A stretch of DNA of 22,050 nt from Candidatus Moranbacteria bacterium GW2011_GWE2_36_40 (GTDB lineage: Bacteria; Patescibacteriota; Minisyncoccia; Moranbacterales; GWC2-37-73), in assembly GCA_000991645.1 (NCBI GenBank), contig LBRX01000008.1, positions 1 to 22,050 of the forward strand, read 5' to 3'. This document shows positions 13,003-20,214 of the stretch, piece by piece (position 1 is the stretch's first letter; every line of letters starts with the position of its first letter). Below the pieces are notes generated by a model. It was given only the letters and a program-made list of their open reading frames with translations. It had not been told where the DNA came from and did no database searches. Made by a program: the position numbers and the translations under genes.

Positions 13003-13875
13003 CTAGCCTATTAAATTTTTGTAATTTTCAGCCCAATAAAAAATTTGATTTGCATACCAATCGTAACGACTCGATGTGCTTCCAGACAAATATAACTTTG
13101 CAGCATTTCTTTCAGCGATTCTGCTGTGATCGGTTACACCATAAACATCTGAAAGTTTGAGCGCCACAGCGACTGCAGCATCTCTCTCATCCCATGGATC
13201 AGGATTTTCTTTTCCCACAACAGCCGAGATACGATCCTTGTATTCCATCCAAGTATCAGGCATAAATTGTGGAATTCCCATTGCACCACCAGTTCCTACA
13301 TAGGCACTTCCAGGATTACAGGAAACATTAAGCTTTTCATAATCATATCCCAAGCTCAACGCCACATCCTTAATTATCTCTCTTCTCTCCTTGAAAGTTT
13401 GCCAAGCACGCAAACTGAGTCTTCCAGTTTCATGTTGTATTTTGGCACCATCCTCAACCTCTTTATAGGTGCATTCGCCGGGATTTCTTCCGAGATCAGA
13501 CTCCACCACTAATAATCCCATGATGAAATTTTTTCGCACACCAGTTATGCTTGAAGCAAAATCAACAGCTTTTTCTATTTCTTGAGGGTCAGTAATTTCC
13601 TCAGGTGTCTTGAGAAAAATTTCAGCATCGTTTTTTTGAAGAAGATCTTCAAGTGATTGTTCTGGCGTGCTCAAATTTTCAACCTCAATTTTCCTGGTTT
13701 TGACAACTTTCTCTCTGGAAAACCTTTTTAAACCTTCCAATGGAGAAATATCAGCCTGGGCTTGTGGTACAGACGACTGCAACAAAAAGATTGCCACAAA
13801 AAATAAAAGCGGGACTTTTTGCAAAAAAACATTTTTTATTCTACTAATATGTTTGATATTAATTATTATTTCCAA
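13003..13875 (-). CDS. Lytic murein transglycosylase, MltB/SLT2 type
   Basis: 290 residues from a TTG start. The N-terminal hydrophobic segment (about 21-36) followed by SVPQAQA gives a plausible signal peptide with cleavage after about residue 41. The catalytic domain (about 100-288) has the general-acid glutamate E125 in LLVVESDLG, then GTGGAMGIPQFMPDTW (195-209) and NPDPWDERDAAVAVALKL (224-241), the ordered motifs of the MltB family. It cleaves the MurNAc-GlcNAc bond to 1,6-anhydro products. The start is uncertain: there is no ATG before the signal segment and no Shine-Dalgarno; a TTG near residue 18 is an alternative. A consensus promoter lies 80-110 bases upstream, with a hairpin between it and the gene. 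Confidence 0.85.
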   Translation of the reverse strand: MEIIINIKHISRIKNVFLQKVPLLFFVAIFLLQSSVPQAQADISPLEGLKRFSREKVVKTRKIEVENLSTPEQSLEDLLQKNDAEIFLKTPEEITDPQEIEKAVDFASSITGVRKNFIMGLLVVESDLGRNPGECTYKEVEDGAKIQHETGRLSLRAWQTFKERREIIKDVALSLGYDYEKLNVSCNPGSAYVGTGGAMGIPQFMPDTWMEYKDRISAVVGKENPDPWDERDAAVAVALKLSDVYGVTDHSRIAERNAAKLYLSGSTSSRYDWYANQIFYWAENYKNLIG

Positions 13876-13915
13876 AATTGCGAAATTGCAAAATCAGATT
13901 TTTGTTTCTAACAAA

Positions 13916-13941
13916 ACAAAAAAGTTCCATATGGAACTTTT
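13916..13941 (-). terminator. Promoter-proximal hairpin with T run in the transglycosylase leader
   Basis: A perfect palindrome (AAAAGTTCC ATAT GGAACTTTT, 13920-13941) is followed on the minus strand by a T stretch. It lies downstream of the promoter at 13958-13986, so it would form about 10 bases after the predicted start. It may terminate transcripts from the glycosyltransferase gene, attenuate the new transcript, or protect its 5' end. Confidence 0.6.
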
Positions 13942-13957
13942 CATGATGTCGCTAATT

Positions 13958-13986
13958 AGTATACCTTAAAGACCTTTTTTTGTCAA
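13958..13986 (-). promoter_or_regulatory. Sigma-70 type promoter of the lytic transglycosylase gene
   Basis: On the minus strand TTGACA (13981-13986), a 17-base spacer and TATACT (13958-13963). Predicted start is near 13951. Confidence 0.75.
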
Positions 13987-14025
13987 TCAAAAAAACCTGA
14001 AATTTCTTTGACTATTTTTTCTTTA

Positions 14026-14967
14026 TTATATTTTCTTTTTTCGCACAACATACATCGGCCTATTTATAACTTCACCATGGATATTGGCAATATAAAGAGC
14101 AATAAGCCCGAGAGATGTTAGAATTATTCCAACCAAGAAAACTATCAAAATGGCTAAATTTTCCGAATCTGAAAATGTTGAGGCAAAACGTGTGTGAAAA
14201 AAATATTTTCCCAACAAAATGTACAAACCTGAAATACCAGATACAAACACAATCACAAGACCAAGATTTCCAGCCAATTTCAAAGGAAAAAGACTCAGAG
14301 AAACAAAACTGTTCATTGCCAATTTGAAAAGTTTCCAAAAATCATAACTTGCTTGCCCATGAATTCTTTCGTTGGCTTGAAAGTTTATGTATTCACGACG
14401 AAAACCCAACCAGTCAATCAGTGCTCTGGTCATGCGATTTGTTTCAGTCAGTTTATTAAATTGATCAATAACAATCCTGTCTAACAATCTAAAATCTGTA
14501 GCATTTGGAACAACCTCTATTTCTGATATCTTATTTATTATCTTATAAAAAATAGCTGAACCGATTTTTTTGGCAAATCCATCACTCTTGTTTTGAGCTC
14601 TAATTCCAACAACAACTTCAGCACCAGCCTCCCATTTGGCAATGAAATTTGGAATAAGTTCAACTGGATGTTGCAAATCGGCATCCAGCATTATACAAGC
14701 ATCCCCATTGCAGCTGTTTAGCCCAGCAGAAGTTGCGGTTTCTTTTCCAAAATTTCTTGAAAAATCAATGTATTTCAAATTTTCATCATTTCTTGCAAGT
14801 TTTTCAATTTCAACAAAAGTGTCGTCATCACTCCCATCATTTATAAAAATAATTTCAAATAAATACTTGCCCAGAAATGACTCAGAAACTTCCTTGAGTT
14901 TATCATAAATCAAGGGAATGTTTCTTTCCTCATTATGCGCAGGGATTATGATTGAGATTTTTTTCAT
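14026..14967 (-). CDS. Family 2 glycosyltransferase, polyprenyl-phosphate sugar transferase (GtrB/DPM1 type)
   Basis: 313 residues. The GT-A domain (1-225) has SIIIPAHNEERNI at the start, INDGSDDDT (43-50) for nucleotide binding, and the metal-binding DAD at 95-97 in LDADLQHP. The later FRLLDR and IHGQASYDFWKL segments are typical of polyprenyl-phosphate glucosyl/mannosyl transferases. Two C-terminal membrane spans (about 228-252 and 268-298) match GtrB-like enzymes. It would move a sugar from a nucleotide donor to undecaprenyl phosphate on the cytoplasmic face, giving a lipid-linked donor for wall or protein glycosylation. No flippase or GtrC-like acceptor transferase is nearby. The sugar is unknown. 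No Shine-Dalgarno before the ATG. Confidence 0.9.
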   Translation of the reverse strand: MKKISIIIPAHNEERNIPLIYDKLKEVSESFLGKYLFEIIFINDGSDDDTFVEIEKLARNDENLKYIDFSRNFGKETATSAGLNSCNGDACIMLDADLQHPVELIPNFIAKWEAGAEVVVGIRAQNKSDGFAKKIGSAIFYKIINKISEIEVVPNATDFRLLDRIVIDQFNKLTETNRMTRALIDWLGFRREYINFQANERIHGQASYDFWKLFKLAMNSFVSLSLFPLKLAGNLGLVIVFVSGISGLYILLGKYFFHTRFASTFSDSENLAILIVFLVGIILTSLGLIALYIANIHGEVINRPMYVVRKKKI

Positions 14968-15030
14968 ACTTTAGCGATTTTATCTTACAAAATCATCATA
15001 ACACAGTTTCAACCAGAGTAAAGATTTTCA

Positions 15031-15061
15031 AAAAGCACCTTCAAAACCAGAAGGTGCTTTT
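15031..15061. terminator. Bidirectional terminator after the 15083-15607 gene
   Basis: Perfect 12-bp stem AAAAGCACCTTC with its complement and a 7-nt loop, A run on one side and T run on the other. It ends the minus-strand gene at 15083 and isolates the glycosyltransferase gene. Confidence 0.9.
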
Positions 15062-15082
15062 ATTGTTTGAATCAAATTTGCA

Positions 15083-15607
15083 TTATGAACGTTTTTTGAA
15101 TGCAACAGTGGCTGGTTCAAGACTAACCAATGGTGGCTGCTCACAAACTTCAGCATAACCCTTGATCTTAACGGTGGTTGGAGACTTTTCAGAAGAAGCC
15201 TTTATTTGAGATTTTATTTCATCTGTAGGATCAATCAGCTTGACGGTCAAGTTTTCTGCATTATTAGCAACCTTGGCATCAACCGCTGGAAGCTTTGAAA
15301 CATCGCTTTTTTTGATTGCAATAATAATTCCATCTTCCCCTTCAGACACAAACCAACCATCAATGCCGGCCTCTCCTTCATAATAATGAGGACTGCAGGC
15401 AGTATTCTCTTTTTCAACATTTTGTTGTTTTGTCTCCCTGGCATTCTTCATGGCAACGATATTATTTTTCATCATTTGATTTTGCTTTTCAGCAGCATCC
15501 AAGGCGGCAATTTCTTTTGCGTTATTTATCAAGAAAATTCCACCCACAATGAGCGCAACCAAAAGCACAACACCAATTGCAAATTCACTGACTAATTTTC
15601 TGTTCAT
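15083..15607 (-). CDS. Membrane-anchored protein of unknown function
   Basis: 174 residues. N-terminal signal anchor (about 10-27, IGVVLLVALIVGGIFLI), a predicted short coiled coil (about 30-65), then an extracytoplasmic domain. It has two cysteines, C71 in TACSPHYYEGE and C155 in AEVCEQPPL, which could form a disulfide. Their presence fits the thioredoxin-fold protein in the same window, but no link is shown. The layout (short anchor, helix, small beta-rich domain) is common in small-genome bacteria. No family recognised. It has a good promoter (TTGGTA, 17 bases, TGGTATAAT) and its own terminator, so it is a single-gene unit. No Shine-Dalgarno. Confidence 0.75.
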   Translation of the reverse strand: MNRKLVSEFAIGVVLLVALIVGGIFLINNAKEIAALDAAEKQNQMMKNNIVAMKNARETKQQNVEKENTACSPHYYEGEAGIDGWFVSEGEDGIIIAIKKSDVSKLPAVDAKVANNAENLTVKLIDPTDEIKSQIKASSEKSPTTVKIKGYAEVCEQPPLVSLEPATVAFKKRS

Positions 15608-15661
15608 ATTTTTTTTATTATTTTTTAAACCTCATTTGAGATTACAAATTCAAGTAATTTT

Positions 15662-15690
15662 ATTATACCACAAAAAATGTTACCTACCAA
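15662..15690 (-). promoter_or_regulatory. Promoter of the 15083-15607 gene
   Basis: TATAAT at 15662-15667 with a TGG extension directly before it, and TTGGTA 17 bases upstream (15685-15690). Predicted leader is about 47 bases. Confidence 0.6.
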
Positions 15691-15723
15691 AAAAACTTAT
15701 GCACAGGCACTGATATATATTAT

Positions 15724-16173
15724 TCATCTTGCTTGTCCCCTCTCTATCTTAATAAGCAAAAAAATAAGTCCGTACGCCAAAACAGAAACCAGACCCGCCA
15801 CCACGAAAAATCCAACAACCAAAGGCAAAGCAATATCAAACAAAATAGCCTTACTGAGAAAAAATTTCAATCCGAGATGATACGTTTTGTTGAAATTTTC
15901 AATCAAGTTAGCACTACTCTCGCCAAACAAAAATCCACCCACAGTTGCCGCCAAGGGCATAACCACAACAGTACTCCACATGTTTGTTGCCAAAACACCA
16001 GCCATTGCTGCTAATCTGTTCAATTTGAAAAGTGATGCCAAAATCAAAGCAGTGGCAACTCCCTCTCCTGGAGATATTCCTAAAAATATTCCAAGAGCAG
16101 CTCCTCCAGCAATACTACTTGGAGTGTCATTAATAAGAAAAAATTGTTTGAAAAACTTTGCAATTTTTTTCAT
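15724..16173 (-). CDS. DUF2062 membrane protein
   Basis: 149 residues with the DUF2062 pattern: a basic N-terminus (MKKIAKFFKQFFLIND), then TPSSIAGGAALGIFLGISPGEG (about 17-38), LNRLAAMAGVLATNMWSTV (51-69), and further hydrophobic stretches at about 70-85 and 113-143. This gives three or four membrane helices. Function of the family is not established; members often accompany glycosyltransferase or lipid genes. No Shine-Dalgarno. The C39-like peptidase gene lies 42 bases upstream on the same strand and the two may be co-transcribed. Confidence 0.85.
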   Translation of the reverse strand: MKKIAKFFKQFFLINDTPSSIAGGAALGIFLGISPGEGVATALILASLFKLNRLAAMAGVLATNMWSTVVVMPLAATVGGFLFGESSANLIENFNKTYHLGLKFFLSKAILFDIALPLVVGFFVVAGLVSVLAYGLIFLLIKIERGQAR

Positions 16174-16215
16174 AAAAAGTCATTTACAAGCAAATATCAC
16201 GACGTGGATTTAATG

Positions 16216-17010
16216 TTATTTTATTGAAATCATATCTTTTTTAGCATTTTCAATTCCAGGATATGCTGCATGAACAGATCCGCTAGGATAACTCCAGATC
16301 GCCTTGAAAAAACTTTTCGCAGCATAACGATATTCTTTTCCAAATTTAGTCCCTGGATCATTTGTAATAAATTCATCAGTTTTATTATCATAACCCAAAA
16401 CAACCAACATATGTTCATCTGGCCCTGGTGGAGTATAATGAGGATTGTTCAAAATTTTTCCATCCATCGGCACAATTAACAATCTTCCACTCATCAATTC
16501 TTTCTTAATATCATCCACTGTTATATTTTTCAATATTTTGACATCATCGTGATTATAATATTCACGTATAATTTTTGCAGTATCTTCAACTGATGTATCA
16601 ACAGCATGCCCAAACACGCCCTCTTCCCAAGCAGAAATTTTCAAAATCTCCTTTTCAGCCTCATCTATTGAGAAAATTTTTCTTTTTATCCATCCCATTG
16701 CCATGATAACAGAAACCTCCTCACAGCCATTTTGAAAGAAGGGATTTTCCCAGTTTCCAGAGGGAGCCTGCAAAACAAAAGGCACCTCCAACAAAACATT
16801 TTTGAAAACAACTTCTTCTTTCTCGGGAGAAACAATTTCTTTTTTTATTACAGGAACATCCCGATCGTCTTTTTCCTTATGAGTTTGGAAAGATTCAATT
16901 TGAACATCATTAATAACATTTTTATTTTTTGATTTGATCAAGAAAAATAATCCTGAAAAAAATAACAGAAAAATAAAAAATGACAATGTTGTCTTGAAAA
17001 ATCTATGCAT
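16216..17010 (-). CDS. Secreted C39-like cysteine peptidase domain protein
   Basis: 264 residues. N-terminal membrane anchor (about 7-26), a charged linker (30-70), then a papain-fold domain of the Peptidase_C39_2 type. VPFVLQAPSG (Q81 as oxyanion residue) leads to QNGCEEVSVIMAMGW with nucleophile C96, then LIVPMDGKILNNPHYTPPGPDEHMLVVLGYD with H200, then ITNDPG with N217/D218. All catalytic positions are present. Stand-alone C39_2 proteins outside bacteriocin exporters are common as secreted proteins; their substrates are mostly unknown. It is unlikely to process leaders for the MacAB-like exporter because it is separate from that operon. It lies 7 bases downstream of the 17018-17473 gene, so the two are surely co-transcribed. 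Confidence 0.85.
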   Translation of the reverse strand: MHRFFKTTLSFFIFLLFFSGLFFLIKSKNKNVINDVQIESFQTHKEKDDRDVPVIKKEIVSPEKEEVVFKNVLLEVPFVLQAPSGNWENPFFQNGCEEVSVIMAMGWIKRKIFSIDEAEKEILKISAWEEGVFGHAVDTSVEDTAKIIREYYNHDDVKILKNITVDDIKKELMSGRLLIVPMDGKILNNPHYTPPGPDEHMLVVLGYDNKTDEFITNDPGTKFGKEYRYAAKSFFKAIWSYPSGSVHAAYPGIENAKKDMISIK

Positions 17011-17017
17011 TTAATTT

Positions 17018-17473
17018 CTATTTTTTAGCTTTTTCAGAAAAAGATTCAATTTTTTTGAGACGATTAGAGATGACTTTCAATTCTTTTCTAATGCTTTTCA
17101 GTGACTCTGTTTCATTTTGCATTTCAGCTTCTGTTTTTTCAACCATTTTTTTCTCACCTTTTATGCCTGAAATTATTATTTCATTACCAATAAAACTTGA
17201 AGTAAAAATTCCAGTCAACATTAACATAATAAGTCCAATAAGAGCAGAGAGAGGAGCATCCCACCAAAGCATGGAACTAATATCAACACTTCTATTTATG
17301 GAAGTTGCTGCAAAATAATAAGCCATCAGAAAATCCATTATATGCCAAATTCCTCTCCAAAAAAGAACCACTCCCACGCCACCAATTAGAGCATAGAGCA
17401 ATGGACGATGACTCAACCACCTTCTTGTTTTGTCCTCAAGTTTATCGAAAAACAACAAAATTTTCTCAAGCAT
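17018..17473 (-). CDS. Membrane protein of unknown function with C-terminal coiled coil
   Basis: 151 residues. A short amphipathic N-terminus (MLEKILLFFDKLEDKTRRW) is followed by a hydrophobic region (about 26-56, with WRGIWHIMDFLMAYYF) and a second membrane region (about 72-98). A basic, glutamate-rich helix (105-151) follows and is predicted as a cytoplasmic coiled coil. No family recognised. The stop codon lies 7 bases before the start of the C39-like gene, so they form an operon. The start has no Shine-Dalgarno. Confidence 0.7.
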   Translation of the reverse strand: MLEKILLFFDKLEDKTRRWLSHRPLLYALIGGVGVVLFWRGIWHIMDFLMAYYFAATSINRSVDISSMLWWDAPLSALIGLIMLMLTGIFTSSFIGNEIIISGIKGEKKMVEKTEAEMQNETESLKSIRKELKVISNRLKKIESFSEKAKK

Positions 17474-17538
17474 ATTTTTTATTTTTATATGACTTTTTAT
17501 TTATCCTAATCATACATTATTAAGGAAAATTAATCCAC

Positions 17539-17575
17539 AAAAAAAATGGTGGCTGAATATTATCCAGTCCACCAT
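17539..17575 (-). terminator. Terminator of the 17599-17973 gene
   Basis: ATGGTGG (17546-17552) pairs with CCACCAT (17569-17575), extended inside by CTG/CAG with a bulged T. On the minus strand the stem is followed by about eight T. Confidence 0.8.
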
Positions 17576-17598
17576 TCATAACCGCCAACAATCTTCAA

Positions 17599-17973
17599 CT
17601 ATCGAATGTTCATATATCCTCCAAAGAGTTGCCTAACCTGGGGTGGCAAATCTTTGACTGCAGGAAGACATATTCTTTCGAATACTTGCGAAGGGTCAGT
17701 GTTGTTGGGGTCAATTCTCGTTGTCATGGACAAAATCAATTTGCCTCTCGCAACCTGTGCAAATTGCTGATTGACGATGCCATTGCTCCACTTTTCATGA
17801 GCAACAAGAGAAATGGTTTTGCCATCAACTGGAACCATTACTGTGCATGTTTCCCAAACATACACATCAGTATAAGCATTCCCGGGTTCTGTATCCTTTT
17901 TGATCCATTCCGCAGCGCTTACAAAACTTGGAAAAATAAGCAGAACCACGACAAAAAAATTAATCTTTTGCAT
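17599..17973 (-). CDS. Small secreted protein of unknown function
   Basis: 124 residues with a clear signal peptide: MQKINFFVVVLLIFPSFVSAAEW, cleavage likely after SAA (about residue 21). The mature part is about 100 residues with two cysteines (ETCTVMV and ERICLPA), which could form a disulfide, and a beta-rich pattern. No family recognised. It has one of the few strong Shine-Dalgarno sequences of the window (AAAGGAGG, 8 bases before the ATG) and its own terminator. It lies 56 bases downstream of the SPFH gene. It may be a recent arrival or highly expressed. Confidence 0.75.
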   Translation of the reverse strand: MQKINFFVVVLLIFPSFVSAAEWIKKDTEPGNAYTDVYVWETCTVMVPVDGKTISLVAHEKWSNGIVNQQFAQVARGKLILSMTTRIDPNNTDPSQVFERICLPAVKDLPPQVRQLFGGYMNIR

Positions 17974-18029
17974 TGCCCTTTCCTCCTTTGAAAAGTATTT
18001 TTTGCTGCAAAATTATTTGCCAACAAGTG

Positions 18030-18773
18030 CTATATTTTTTTGTTGAATCCTTCCAAAGATTTTAAAATTTCCAAAGGAATTGCGAAAATGACCGTGTTGG
18101 ACTGATCAGAGCTAAGATCATTTAGGGTGCTCAGAGTCCTAAGATGCAATGCTCCATCAGCCTTGTTGAGAACATTTGCCGCCTTGGCCAAATTTTCTGC
18201 AGCAATAACCTCTCCTTCAGCTTTGATGATGACAGATCTTTTTTCCCTTTCAGCCTCTGCTTGTTTTCCAATAACTCTTTTCATTTCTTCAGGCAAAGTA
18301 ACATCCTTAAGCTCAACAGAATGAACTTCAATTCCCCAAGCATCCGTAGCTTTGTCAACGCTCAATCTGATTTTTTCAGCTATAGTGTCACGATTTGAAA
18401 GCAACTCATCCAAATTAACTTCTCCAACAATATTACGCATTGTTGTTTGCGCCAATTGTGAAACAGCAAAGTAAAAATTTTCCACTTCAATAATCGCTTT
18501 TTCCGCGCTACCAACTTTGTAATAAATAACAGCATTAACGCTAACTGAAATGTTGTCCTTGGTGATTGCCTCTTGATCTGGAACATCCACCGCTTTGATT
18601 CTCATGTCAATTTTTTGATAACTTTGAAAAACCGGGATCACAAGTCTCCATCCTGGTTCCATTATTCCAGTGTATTTTCCAATCGTAAATTTAACCCCAC
18701 GTTCATATTGATTGATCTGCTTAATAGAAACAAGCAAGATAAACAACACCACTCCAATTATCGTTGATTCCAT
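18030..18773 (-). CDS. Slipin/stomatin-like SPFH-domain membrane protein
   Basis: 247 residues, the size of bacterial slipins. N-terminal hydrophobic anchor (1-17, MESTIIGVVLFILLVSI) followed by QINQYERGVKFTIGKYTGIMEPGWRLVIPVFQSYQKIDMR, the family's opening block. The SPFH/Band 7 domain runs to about 175 (VPDQEAITKDNISVSVNAVIYYKV, LPEEMKRVIGKQAEAEREKRS), then an alanine/glutamate-rich helical region (180-205) that drives oligomer rings. Slipins form homo-oligomers in membrane microdomains and regulate proteases or channels. Their usual partner, an NfeD gene, is not next to it. No Shine-Dalgarno before the ATG; a TAATAT -10-like box is about 35 bases upstream. Confidence 0.92.
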   Translation of the reverse strand: MESTIIGVVLFILLVSIKQINQYERGVKFTIGKYTGIMEPGWRLVIPVFQSYQKIDMRIKAVDVPDQEAITKDNISVSVNAVIYYKVGSAEKAIIEVENFYFAVSQLAQTTMRNIVGEVNLDELLSNRDTIAEKIRLSVDKATDAWGIEVHSVELKDVTLPEEMKRVIGKQAEAEREKRSVIIKAEGEVIAAENLAKAANVLNKADGALHLRTLSTLNDLSSDQSNTVIFAIPLEILKSLEGFNKKI

Positions 18774-18858
18774 ATTTTTTTCTTTATTAATTACTTATTT
18801 AATTGCACTTAAATATTACCACCTTTTCTCAAAAACACAACTAGGATTGATTTTGTCT

Positions 18859-18889
18859 AACAAAAAAACACTCTCGCGAAAAAGTGTTT
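18859..18889 (-). terminator. Terminator of tyrS, identical over 31 bases to one at 21233-21263
   Basis: On the minus strand ACACTTTT...GAGAGTGT forms an 8-bp stem with a TCGC loop (with G-U pairs) followed by seven T. The same 31 bases occur again after the DUF4870 gene. Confidence 0.85.
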
Positions 18890-18910
18890 TTTGTGTCTTT
18901 TGCCAGATAA

Positions 18911-20116
18911 CTATTGCAATATTTTGAACCATTTTTTCTTGCCGATTTTAAGCGTAACACCATTTTCAGGAATTTTTATGATTTCATCTCCTTTGTCAAT
19001 GACAGCACCATCAACCTTGATCGACTTTTGATCAATAAGCCTTCGCACTTCACTGTTACTCATTTGATCTCCAACACAAGCCTTGATCATGTCATACAAG
19101 GAGATTTCTTTTGCTTTAATGCTGACTTCGGGAATATTTTCATCGGATTCTTTTCTCTGAACAAGTTTGATAAATTTTTCCTGTGCTTCCAGAGCCTTTT
19201 CATCCCCATGAAATATCTTGGTCACTTCAAAAGCAGCCCTCATTTTTGCATCACGAGCATTTTCATCGCTTAGAATTTTATCAATATCTTCCAAGGAAAT
19301 TCTAGTATTGTTAACAAAAAAAATCTTTGTCATTTCATCTGGCTGCGACATTATCGCCCCATACATATCAAATGGAGAAAAATTCAAAAAAACTCCCGTG
19401 CCACGACTCTTACTCATAAGCTCACCCGTTTTGGGATTTTCCATCAAATTAACGGCAATTACAGATTTTTCACGATTATTATATTTGCGCTGAAGTGTTC
19501 TTCCGACGAGAGCATTGAAAGTTTGATCTGTGCCACAAAGCTCTGCATCGACATCAAGCGCCACGCTGTCATAACCCTGCATTAATGGATACATAAATTC
19601 ATGCAGATAAATAGGCTTTTGTTCTTTTAGTCGCTTTTCAAACATGTCTCGCTCCATCATTCGCTGAATGGTAAAATTAGAAGCAAGATTTACAACATCT
19701 TCCATGGTTAACTTTGAAAGCCAATCGTGATTATAAACAATTTCAGGAGGATTAACAGTTGCATCAAAATCCATAAGTGGCTTGATTTGTTCAATCCATC
19801 CGCTAACATTTTCACGTACTTCATCTTTAGTAAGTTGTTTTCTGGCATCAGCTCTGTCCGTTGGGTCTCCTATTTTAGCAGTAAAATCGCCAAACAAAAC
19901 AAAAACTTTGTGTCCAAGTTTGCGAAATTCCTCCAGCAACATGTAATTCTTCGCATGACTCAAGTGCAAAGACGTTGAAGTTGGATCAGCGCCAATATAA
20001 ATTTTCATCGGCTCTGTGCTCAGAAGTTTTTTTCTAAAAGACTCCTTATCTGGCAAAAATTCAACAATGATGCCTCTATTGATTATTTCATCTACAATTT
20101 TTTCTCGTGTTTTCAT
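18911..20116 (-). CDS. tyrS: Tyrosyl-tRNA synthetase
   Basis: 401 residues, a complete class I synthetase of the short TyrZ-like bacterial type. The HIGH motif is HLSH at 51-54 after YIGADPTSTSL. The tyrosine pocket region is MYPLMQGYDSVALDVDAELCGTDQTFN (175-201). The KMSKS loop reads GELMSKSRG (231-239), where the first lysine of KMSKS is leucine but MSKS is kept. The C-terminal S4 RNA-binding domain (about 333-395) recognises the tRNA. It charges tRNA-Tyr in the cytoplasm. It has its own promoter just after mltG and a strong terminator. No Shine-Dalgarno. No T-box leader is visible. Confidence 0.96.
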   Translation of the reverse strand: MKTREKIVDEIINRGIIVEFLPDKESFRKKLLSTEPMKIYIGADPTSTSLHLSHAKNYMLLEEFRKLGHKVFVLFGDFTAKIGDPTDRADARKQLTKDEVRENVSGWIEQIKPLMDFDATVNPPEIVYNHDWLSKLTMEDVVNLASNFTIQRMMERDMFEKRLKEQKPIYLHEFMYPLMQGYDSVALDVDAELCGTDQTFNALVGRTLQRKYNNREKSVIAVNLMENPKTGELMSKSRGTGVFLNFSPFDMYGAIMSQPDEMTKIFFVNNTRISLEDIDKILSDENARDAKMRAAFEVTKIFHGDEKALEAQEKFIKLVQRKESDENIPEVSIKAKEISLYDMIKACVGDQMSNSEVRRLIDQKSIKVDGAVIDKGDEIIKIPENGVTLKIGKKKWFKILQ

Positions 20117-20159
20117 AGCGGAATCATTTTCTTATGATTTTTATAATCTTCTTTATTCA

Positions 20160-20188
20160 ATTATCCAGGTTCTTGCACGATTCGTCAA
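20160..20188 (-). promoter_or_regulatory. Promoter of tyrS
   Basis: On the minus strand TTGACG (20183-20188), a 17-base spacer and GATAAT (20160-20165). A second TTGACG lies 12 bases further upstream. It falls in the 98-base gap after mltG, so tyrS need not depend on readthrough. Confidence 0.6.
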
Positions 20189-20214
20189 CCACTCCGTCAA
20201 AAATAGAATTTAGG

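Noticed and set aside
16216..17010. C39 peptidase as leader peptidase of a bacteriocin exporter with the MacAB-like genes
   Set aside because: It is a stand-alone anchored protein 4.7 kb from the exporter, with no ABC domain and no double-glycine precursor gene seen nearby.
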